Shown one piece after another: positions 57,679 to 64,000 of a stretch of 64,000 nt of DNA; the first letter of the stretch is position 1; each line of letters starts with the position of its first letter. A program made the translations under genes and the position numbers. Source of the stretch: a bacterium (GTDB lineage: Bacteria; CSSED10-310; JAFGSJ01); assembly GCA_016934675.1 (NCBI GenBank), contig JAFGSJ010000004.1:1-64000 (forward strand). Direction: 5' to 3'. Under the pieces are notes generated by a model, which worked only from the letters and a program-made list of their open reading frames with translations, made no database searches and was not told the origin of the DNA.

Positions 57679-57790
57679 AGAGGGCGGATTCCATGGGCCG
57701 GGAGACCTGGACCGGCCCAATCGGCTTTACCGTCAGAAATGGCCGCATTGTGGGACGACATATGACCGTGAATTTCAGGATCGTTTGAGG

Positions 57791-58402
57791 TCAGCATTTG
57801 TAGATGATCCGCCTTCCTGTTTTTTTTTCGAGTAATTCCTGCTTGGTCCGGGCCTTCGAGACCTCGGACTGACAAGGGCCCGTGTTGTGCAGGTGAATGG
57901 TCAGCGTGTGATCATCAAAGGAGCAGGATATATTGGTTATGACGCTTTCATGGCTGCAATCCAGGCCGTCCGCGACGCGGAGTATTCCGGCCAGCCATTC
58001 GACCAGGTCGCGCTGGTCGGGTCCGAGTGTCCGGAAACGACGGTGACGCTTCGGGTCAGGGACCGCTTTGGTATGGTAACGGGCGATAAGGGCACATAAG
58101 TCGCGCGCGGACCTGTTCAGACCGGGTATTTCGAGTTCTCCGATCATTGTACTACTTTGTTTGTGGTGCTTGCCGGAGTTGACGCGCGACCAGCCGATAT
58201 CATGAAGATTTCCGGCAATCTCGAGCAGGCGCCGCCGTTCCGGATCAAGGCCATGGAGGGCAACCAGGCCATCAAAGAGTGTCAGGGCCAGAAAGGTTAC
58301 ATGACGGCTATGATCCGGGTCAGGATCATAGTGCTCGGCGACCTGTTTGATAAAATCCATAGTCTCACTGCTGTTCCGGCCTTGGTCTGCCCATGAGTGC
58401 AT
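57791..58402 (-). CDS. HD-domain protein resembling the Ppx/GppA C-terminal domain
   Basis: A 203-aa protein. HSRHVTFLALTLFD carries the first His of the HD fold, NLHDIGWSRVNSGKHHKQSS carries the His-Asp pair, and LAGILRVADGLDCSH is the later Asp-containing helix. The same domain forms the C-terminal part of exopolyphosphatase Ppx. Here it stands alone without the actin-like N-terminal half, so it is not a full exopolyphosphatase and may be a regulator or small phosphohydrolase. It starts directly after the ppk1 stop (TAAATG), with GGAGG at the end of ppk1, so the two are translationally linked. Confidence 0.85.
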   Translation of the reverse strand: MHSWADQGRNSSETMDFIKQVAEHYDPDPDHSRHVTFLALTLFDGLVALHGLDPERRRLLEIAGNLHDIGWSRVNSGKHHKQSSTMIGELEIPGLNRSARDLCALIARYHTKAVPDPKRHRRFRTLGPDQRDLVEWLAGILRVADGLDCSHESVITNISCSFDDHTLTIHLHNTGPCQSEVSKARTKQELLEKKTGRRIIYKC

Positions 58403-60622
58403 TTAGCGTTTCCTCCGTTTCTTGCGGCCGCTTTTGGTGATGATTTCCTCGTAGGGCGGGGACTTGATCCCCCCTTTCCGGGCGATGGCAATGAGTTCGC
58501 TCTGGCTGCGCACAGCCAGGGCGTCCTCTTTGGCCACAATCCGGATGTAGGACCCATCGGGTTGCATCAGGTGTGCCTTGACGTTATCCGCCAGATAGAT
58601 GCCCAGTATTTCGCTCAGAATTCGCTGCTTTATTTCACTATTCCTGATCGGATACAGTATCTCGATGCGTCTGTTGAAATTTCGGGGCATCCAATCGGCA
58701 CTTCCGGAATAAATCTCGGTTTCACCGCCATTCTGGAAATAAAACAGGCGTGAATGTTCGAGAAAGCGGTCCACGATACTGACAACACGGATATTCTCGC
58801 TGATGCCGGGCAAACCGGGTCGAAGACAGCAGATGCCTCTGACGATGAGTTCGATCCGCACGCCTGCTTGGGAAGCCTGATAAAGCTTCCGGATGGTTTT
58901 GGGATCGACCAGGGCGTTCATTTTGGCGATGATATGGCCCGGCTTGCCCGGCTTCGATTTTTCGATCTCCCGGTCGATCAGACAAAGCATGGTTTCCTGC
59001 GTGTTGACCGGCGAGATCGTGAAGAGACGAAACATGGAGGTTACGGTCTCGCTATTGAGAATATCGCCGCTTGACCATGAATTATAACCGGTCAGAACGT
59101 TAAACAGGGCCGAAACATCATGTCCGAAATCGGGATCGCAGGTCAGAATACCGATATCCGTATAGATTTTGGCTGTTATCGTGTTATAGTTTCCGGTCGA
59201 GACATGGACATAACGGCGCAATTGTTTGCCCTCCCGGCGGACGATCAGGGTCGCCTTGCAGTGCGTTTTCCATTGAATGAAGCCGAAAACCGAGTTGACC
59301 CCGGCTTCTTGCATTTGACGGGCCCAATCGATATTGTCCTTCTCGTCAAATCGGGCTTTCAGCTCGACCACGGCCGTCACCTGTTTGCCGTTATCGGCAG
59401 CCCTGCGGAGCGCAGCCACAACGGGCGAGTCCTTGCCGGTCCGATACAGGGTCTGCTTGATAGCCAGAACATTCGGATCATCCGCGGCCGTATCCAGGAA
59501 GTCCATGACCACGGCAAACGAGTCATAGGGATGGTGCAGGAGGACGTCGCCCTCGCGAATGATGGTAAATATGTCTTTTTCGGCAATAAAGCGTCTGGGC
59601 AAACGGGGATTGAAGGGGACATCACGGAACTGGGGAGCGCAGGGCAGCTCTAAAAGGGCCTGGAAATCACACACATTGATCGGACCATGGATCTCATACA
59701 CAAACCGCTCCTCGATACCCAGATGTTTCAGGATCATTTTTATGATTTTTTTGGGAGCACCAGGATCGATTTCAAGGCGAAGGGCGATCTTGTTTGAACG
59801 GTCCTTGATCACGGCCTCGACTGACTCGAGCAGGTCCATGACCTCATTTTCATACAGATCGTAATCCTGGTTCCTGGTCACCCGCAAAGCTATGGTATTC
59901 TTGATCTTCATGCCCGGAAACAGCCGGTGGACATGCTTGCGGATCAGGTCTTCCAGAAGGATGTAACGATAGCCCCCACTCTCGCTCTTGATCGGGACCA
60001 GCCTGTTCAGAATGGAAGGCACCTCGACAAAAGCATACTCCTGCGGCGTCCGTTTCCCCGGAACCTGCTCGAAAACAACCAACAGGTTGAGCCTGAGATT
60101 GCCCAAATAGGGAAAAGGATGAGCAGGGTCCACAGCCAATGGTGTCAGGACCGGAAAAACATATTCCTCGAAATAGTCCTCGAGCTGCTTGCTGGTCTTT
60201 TTATCCTTCTCGAGCTGTTCGAGACGAAGCAGCGTTATCCCGGCTTTCTCCAATAACGGGATTAGCTCGTTTACAAAACAGGTGCATAGCTCGGAAACAA
60301 GAATACCGGCCTTCTGGGCAATGGCATCGAGTTTGTCCTGTGAAATTTTCTGGAACGTATCGAGGTCCTCGAGGTCTAATTCGAGAAATCGATACAGACC
60401 CCCGACCCGAACCATGAAGAATTCATCCAGATTCGAACTGAAAATCGAGGCGAATTTCAGTCTCTCCAGCACGGGATTGTTCTTATCCTGTGCCTCACCG
60501 AGCACTCGACGATTGAATTCGAGCCAGGCCAGCTCCCGGTCAAGCTGCAACGAGGACTCCTCGAGGCCAATCTTGTCTTTCATCGTCACTGTTTGATCAG
60601 TTCCTGCCTTCACCTTTTTCAT
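58403..60622 (-). CDS. ppk1: Polyphosphate kinase 1
   Basis: A 739-aa protein of standard PPK1 length. The N-terminal domain has LDRELAWLEFNRRVLGEAQ and SNLDEFFMVRVGGL. The first phospholipase D-like catalytic domain shows HHPYDSF, ELKARFDEKDNIDWA and the autophosphorylated His region RRYVHVSTGNYN. The second has LIVRGICCLRPGLPG and IYSGSADWMPRNFNRRIE. PPK1 reversibly makes polyphosphate from ATP at the inner membrane. It is the first gene of a four-gene cluster with an HD protein, a CYTH-CHAD protein and a PPK2. ATG (60622) is followed by a Lys-rich start. The extra basic end (KSGRKKRRKR) is unusual and might bind polyphosphate. Confidence 0.96.
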   Translation of the reverse strand: MKKVKAGTDQTVTMKDKIGLEESSLQLDRELAWLEFNRRVLGEAQDKNNPVLERLKFASIFSSNLDEFFMVRVGGLYRFLELDLEDLDTFQKISQDKLDAIAQKAGILVSELCTCFVNELIPLLEKAGITLLRLEQLEKDKKTSKQLEDYFEEYVFPVLTPLAVDPAHPFPYLGNLRLNLLVVFEQVPGKRTPQEYAFVEVPSILNRLVPIKSESGGYRYILLEDLIRKHVHRLFPGMKIKNTIALRVTRNQDYDLYENEVMDLLESVEAVIKDRSNKIALRLEIDPGAPKKIIKMILKHLGIEERFVYEIHGPINVCDFQALLELPCAPQFRDVPFNPRLPRRFIAEKDIFTIIREGDVLLHHPYDSFAVVMDFLDTAADDPNVLAIKQTLYRTGKDSPVVAALRRAADNGKQVTAVVELKARFDEKDNIDWARQMQEAGVNSVFGFIQWKTHCKATLIVRREGKQLRRYVHVSTGNYNTITAKIYTDIGILTCDPDFGHDVSALFNVLTGYNSWSSGDILNSETVTSMFRLFTISPVNTQETMLCLIDREIEKSKPGKPGHIIAKMNALVDPKTIRKLYQASQAGVRIELIVRGICCLRPGLPGISENIRVVSIVDRFLEHSRLFYFQNGGETEIYSGSADWMPRNFNRRIEILYPIRNSEIKQRILSEILGIYLADNVKAHLMQPDGSYIRIVAKEDALAVRSQSELIAIARKGGIKSPPYEEIITKSGRKKRRKR

Positions 60623-61141
60623 CGCTACATCCTGCTTGAATCGTCACTAAAAATCAGGAGCGGGTCAATAACCTGCTCACGACGCATCGAGGGTTGTGTG
60701 ACACTGTCTCGCCCCTGTTACATCCTCTTAAAAGGATAGCATGACCGGCCGGTCCATGTCAAGGTTCACGGTCTTTGCATAGGACACCATCATTTTGGGG
60801 TACGTCGTGCCGGCTTGAGCAGACAGTTAATTTGGTAAGCTTCTTTGACAGTCGCTGTCACAAAATTTATCATGTATACAACTTACTCGATTCTTTCCTT
60901 ATTTTAGATTCATTATTTTAATCGGAATGCCAATTTGGATTCATAAGGCCGGGGTATTCGTGGATCAACTCCTTCATTCATGAGTTTCGGGATAAGTCTT
61001 CATTAGGCCACATTGGTTCAATTTCCGGGCAATGACTTCCGCAGATGCCTCGAAGCCACTCAAGCCTTGCTTTTTTTGATGCTGTCATCTACAATCATTG
61101 CGATAGTGTCAGGAAGGTATAATACGGACCGATGATACACT
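60623..61141. other. Divergent intergenic region between ppk1 and the nucleoside phosphorylase
   Basis: This 519-base gap must hold promoters for both flanking genes. TATAAT occurs at 61118-61123, 18 bases before the phosphorylase ATG, with a weak -35 candidate (TCATTG, about 61096) at ~17 bases spacing. That would give a very short leader without Shine-Dalgarno, so the promoter call is tentative. No Pho-box, ORF or RNA gene was recognised. Confidence 0.4.
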
Positions 61142-61927
61142 ATGACTGATCAATCACTTTCGCAGCGATTTGTGAATTTTGCCGCCAGGACTGTACTGGC
61201 CCGTTATCCCGAGCAGAAACGCATTGCCCGGATTATTCTGGGAACAGATCGGGTCGATCCGGTCGTCGTACTTCCGGCCACGGAAAGTATGCGCAGGCGA
61301 ATCGAGAAATGTTTCAGGAAATCGTGGCGTGACGGTCAGGTTACACACATCAGGCATGCCAGTCATGAATTCAGTTTATGTGCGACCGGCGTGGGAGCAC
61401 CGGCGACTGAGATCATACTAACGGCTCTTCTAGCCGGTGGGGCTCGGACCATTTTGAGATTTGATGTTTGTGGCAGTTTGTCCGAACATTTGCCGGTCGG
61501 AGCTTTGTTCGTGGCGGATAGGGCTTATGCCTATGATGGTGTTTCGAAACTGTATTATCCTCATAATCCGATCGAGGCACATTCGGGACTCGTCCGGATA
61601 ATCATGCAAGCCGGTCAACATGTACAACCGTCCATGACAGCGGGTGCCATCGCCACGGTCGACTTTTTTTTCGCCCAGACCTTGGAAGATCATCGGGCCT
61701 GGGGAAGCACGGCCCAGGCTGTTGATATGGAGACTTCGGCCATCTACGCCATGTGTGCGGCGGTGCAAGTGCCCGCCGTTTCGGTCATGTGCGTGTCCGA
61801 TGTCAAATTGATTGGTCAGGACCCGTTCACCAACGACAATTACAATTATGCCGCTTTCCGGACTGGCCTGAAAAAATTCGGCTCGCTCATACCTGACCTG
61901 ATCGGTCAGGTCGCGGCAGATCAGTAA
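61142..61927 (+). CDS. Nucleoside phosphorylase (PNP/UdP family)
   Basis: A 261-aa protein of the PNP/UDP family. TGVGAPATEIILTALLAGG covers the phosphate-binding strand, RFDVCGSLSEHLPVGALFVADRAY follows, and AVDMETSAIYAMCAAVQVPAVSV has the ribose-binding Met-Glu. It splits a nucleoside into base and ribose-1-phosphate; uridine-type is suggested by overall pattern but not proven. No clear Shine-Dalgarno precedes the ATG. The last 41 bases overlap the end of the convergent PP-loop gene, so transcripts may collide. Confidence 0.85.
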   Translation: MTDQSLSQRFVNFAARTVLARYPEQKRIARIILGTDRVDPVVVLPATESMRRRIEKCFRKSWRDGQVTHIRHASHEFSLCATGVGAPATEIILTALLAGGARTILRFDVCGSLSEHLPVGALFVADRAYAYDGVSKLYYPHNPIEAHSGLVRIIMQAGQHVQPSMTAGAIATVDFFFAQTLEDHRAWGSTAQAVDMETSAIYAMCAAVQVPAVSVMCVSDVKLIGQDPFTNDNYNYAAFRTGLKKFGSLIPDLIGQVAADQ

Positions 61928-62909
61928 TGAGATAAAGTTGGGACTGGTCCTGCATGGTAACCGCTGATTGAATAACAGTCCTGTTTTCGCCCCTCATCAG
62001 ATTGACCGGGAAGCTGTTGCCTCGATATTTGCTGTAATAGAGGCAGGCCCCGGCGGTCAGTTCGGCATCCTGTTCGGTCCCGCCATTCAGAATCAGAGCG
62101 ATCGGGCCTTTCAGTGGCTCAAGTGAAATCTGGGCGTCCCCGGCCCGATAATGGCTCAGTATTTGGACCCCCTCGATTTCATTCCGACTTATGACCGCTT
62201 TGTGACTCGAGGGCAGACGCAGGTGCCGCCCGAGTCGCAGGAGCTCGAGTTCCCGGTGTTCCGGGACCGGACTGTGGGCCAAGAGCTCTCTCAGCCGGAG
62301 TGAATACAAGCGGTCCGTCAAGAGGCACCCGCTGGCCGGTTGCGGGTAATCGGTGATTGAATATTTCCGGGCCAGGGCAATTTGGGCCTTACGTGATCGT
62401 CCCGACAAACCGAGTAACCTGTTTCGTTCGATTGTACCGTTTCGTTCAGGCTGGGTCGGTTCGAGTAACAGGGCGGAAAGCGGTCTCAAGACATAGTCCT
62501 GATAACCGGAATGAAGGGCTATATTCTTGAGCGATTGACGGTTCTGCGACATGGGCCGTTCACCCAGGACCTCTCCGGTCGCTATCAGATCATACCCTTC
62601 CCGCTCCATGATCTTGCCGGCTTCCCTGATCATGAGTGTGTGACAATCGATACAGGGATTCATAGTCTGGCCGAAACCATAGCGAGGTGATCTGAGTATG
62701 GTCAGAAAATCGTCGGTTATCTCGATAATCCGGATCGGGATGTTCAGTTGGTGGGCTGCTTTTTCAGCTTTATCCGACCCGAAAAATGGGGTAATGAATG
62801 CAAGGGCGTGGACATCAACGTCCTGATCGAGTAGAACGCGGGCAGCCAGGATGCTATCCAGACCTCCCGACAGGAGACACAAGGCCCGACCTGATTGTGT
62901 ATGAGTCAT
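61887..62909 (-). CDS. ThiI/MnmA-like PP-loop ATPase (tRNA thiolation type)
   Basis: A 340-aa protein. The PP-loop LSGGLDSILAARVLL (SGGxDS) opens the ATP pyrophosphatase domain. NPCIDCHTLM holds a Cys pair, TGEVLGERPMSQNRQSL is a conserved loop, and GCLLTD holds a third Cys. The C-terminal ~130 residues are strand-rich and resemble the tail seen in homologues commonly annotated as tRNA thiouridylase or ThiI-like. It probably adenylates a tRNA uridine for sulfur transfer, but THUMP and rhodanese domains of true ThiI are absent. It overlaps the phosphorylase gene tail to tail. Confidence 0.8.
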   Translation of the reverse strand: MTHTQSGRALCLLSGGLDSILAARVLLDQDVDVHALAFITPFFGSDKAEKAAHQLNIPIRIIEITDDFLTILRSPRYGFGQTMNPCIDCHTLMIREAGKIMEREGYDLIATGEVLGERPMSQNRQSLKNIALHSGYQDYVLRPLSALLLEPTQPERNGTIERNRLLGLSGRSRKAQIALARKYSITDYPQPASGCLLTDRLYSLRLRELLAHSPVPEHRELELLRLGRHLRLPSSHKAVISRNEIEGVQILSHYRAGDAQISLEPLKGPIALILNGGTEQDAELTAGACLYYSKYRGNSFPVNLMRGENRTVIQSAVTMQDQSQLYLITDLPRPDRSGQV

Positions 62910-62932
62910 GATAAGTCCTCTCCGGACGCTGA

Positions 62933-63200
62933 TTAGTTATTGTCTATATAACCCAAGTCAATCAGAAAATCATGGCCCTGACGGTCTCTGGCAGTATCAA
63001 ATGTCGGTGTTTGCATCCCGGCGATTTTTTCCTGCCAGTTTTTCAGGTCCTGCCCGAGTCTTAGCGTGTCTCGATCATTTTCATCATAGATGGTGGGATT
63101 CCATTCAGCCGGGTCCTTTTCCAGGTTGACTAGTGTCCACGCCTGATCTTCAGGGTTCGCACTGATTTTCCAATCTTTATTCTGGACCGAGTGATTGATA
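62933..63200 (-). pseudogene. Sulfatase C-terminal remnant
   Basis: The minus-strand frame reads WTLVNLEKDPAEWNPTIYD and ends FLIDLGYIDNN, matching the ends of sulfatases (a YDL-x-x-DPxE-x-NL turn and an LGY(I/V)D end). The catalytic Cys/Ser-x-Pro-x-Arg N-terminal ~400 residues are missing, and the frame upstream runs into dapF. It lies directly after dapF on the same strand, so it is a decayed scrap left by a deletion or rearrangement. Confidence 0.5.
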
Positions 63201-64000
63201 AGGAATTTCGCCCTGGTAGACTTCTTCAGCCGGACCAGTAAGAAGCACACCCTGACCACGCATCCAGGCGACAGAGACATCACCGCCGGGTAAGGAGGCT
63301 CTGCAGGGAGAGGAGAGCTTGCCCGTTATAAGCCCGGCCACAACGCAGGCGCTGGCCCCGCTGCCACAGGCCAGCGTCTCACCGCTGCCACGCTCCCATA
63401 CCCGGACACGCACGTGGGTCGCAGAAAGGGGAGTCGCAAAGCCAACATTAACCCTTTCAGGGAAAATAGCCTTCGTTTCCAGACGCGGTCCCCAGACCTG
63501 AACGGGGAATGTGCCGACATCTTCAGCTAGAAAGATGACACAGTGAGGATTGCCCAGGTTCAACACAGTACAGTTCAGGCCAGCCAGTCCTGGTTCGATC
63601 CCCTCGAGCGGCTCGTCGATGAAGGCATGATCAGCCTCGAATGGGACCAGGGCCGGTGTGAGCTCGGGCTCAGGCAGCATAACCTCGACCTGGCTTATCG
63701 GACCATCGGTCGCAATAATCCTGGCCCGCACAACTCCTGCAGCCGTTTCGACTGTCATTTCCGGCCCCTTGACCAGGCCATGGTCATAGGCATATTTGGC
63801 CAGACAACGCAGGCCATTCCCGCACATCTCGGCCTCGGAACCGTCAGCGTTGAATATTCGCATCGAAACATCGGCCCGCTCGGAACGACCGATCTCGATC
63901 AGACCATCCGAGCCGACGGAAAAGTTGCGGCGTGATAAAAGAATGGCCAGGTCCGCAAGAGAACGGGGCAGCTTACTACCCTGCTCGATGTAAATGTAAT
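63177..64000 (-). CDS. dapF: Diaminopimelate epimerase (5' end outside window)
   Basis: The frame is open to the right edge of the window, so the N-terminal ~15-20 residues are missing. The rest is a clear DapF. One catalytic Cys is in EAEMCGNGLRCLAKYA and the other in TLACGSGASACVV. GLNCTVLNLGNPHCVIFL and RVNVGFAT are further hallmarks. The enzyme interconverts LL- and meso-diaminopimelate for lysine and peptidoglycan synthesis, a Gram-negative-type wall. The stop is at 63177-63179, and a sulfatase scrap follows. No other dap gene lies in the window. Confidence 0.96.
   Translation of the reverse strand, partial: YIYIEQGSKLPRSLADLAILLSRRNFSVGSDGLIEIGRSERADVSMRIFNADGSEAEMCGNGLRCLAKYAYDHGLVKGPEMTVETAAGVVRARIIATDGPISQVEVMLPEPELTPALVPFEADHAFIDEPLEGIEPGLAGLNCTVLNLGNPHCVIFLAEDVGTFPVQVWGPRLETKAIFPERVNVGFATPLSATHVRVRVWERGSGETLACGSGASACVVAGLITGKLSSPCRASLPGGDVSVAWMRGQGVLLTGPAEEVYQGEIPYQSLGPE

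Noticed and set aside
61096-61123. Sigma-70 promoter of the nucleoside phosphorylase as a firm feature
   Set aside because: TATAAT is present but the -35 is weak and the leader would be very short; kept only as a note in the intergenic entry.
1-64000. CRISPR arrays, tRNA or rRNA genes
   Set aside because: No regularly spaced direct repeats, cloverleaf with TTCGA loop, or rRNA-like stretches were seen by eye; a tRNAscan or covariance search was not possible.

Overview
The window comes from a Gram-negative-type bacterium of roughly 50% GC that I cannot place to species. Lipoproteins with acidic Asp-rich or Thr-Pro tails, a predicted outer-membrane barrel, a VPILSP-type C-terminal sorting tail, DNDGDG-type metal-binding tails, very large secreted proteins, a Ser/Thr kinase fused to ATPase and TPR modules, and a complete oleABCD cluster suggest a deltaproteobacterial, myxobacterial or similar environmental lineage. 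No rRNA, tRNA or CRISPR was seen.

Region 1 (1-8640) is accessory DNA. It starts with the 3' part of a patatin-like phospholipase. Next is a short integron cassette array that I infer from four attC-like sites (872-919, 1796-1855, 1874-1978, 4936-4994). The sites flank an unknown 282-aa protein, a 123-bp cassette with no gene, a single-chain type IIG restriction-modification enzyme, and a Mrr_N-type nuclease whose own attC is missing. No integrase lies in the window. The array ends against an Rhs/YD-repeat fragment with a possible transposase scrap, followed by a solitary HsdR_N-type endonuclease and a zinc-ribbon/SHOCT membrane protein. This looks like a defence island built partly from cassettes.

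Region 2 (8638-30000) holds mainly envelope and housekeeping genes: a 1930-aa secreted glycosidase-like protein, SMC, an SGNH-hydrolase lipoprotein, GDP-mannose 4,6-dehydratase, a CBM9/DUF5916 barrel protein, an M23 peptidase and a permuted ATP-grasp enzyme. It ends with a bacterial lipoprotein related to eukaryotic protein-arginine deiminases, translationally coupled to a secreted HEAT-like protein.

Region 3 (31000-37500) encodes surface glycan functions (DegT aminotransferase, initiating sugar transferase, GT2), a Roadblock-like protein, a DUF362 protein, an outer-membrane barrel and an NTF2-like protein. Region 4 (37590-42193) is oleA-oleB-oleC-oleD, a tightly packed long-chain olefin operon. 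Region 5 (42400-53200) has TerC, an M1-type peptidase lipoprotein, an FKBP isomerase, an EamA exporter, and a transglutaminase-like secreted protein overlapping the kinase/ATPase/TPR regulator. Region 6 (53218-60622) has a CDF transporter and a polyphosphate cluster (ppk1, HD domain, CYTH-CHAD, two-domain PPK2). Region 7 (61142-64000) has a nucleoside phosphorylase, a PP-loop ATPase, a sulfatase remnant and the 3' part of dapF.
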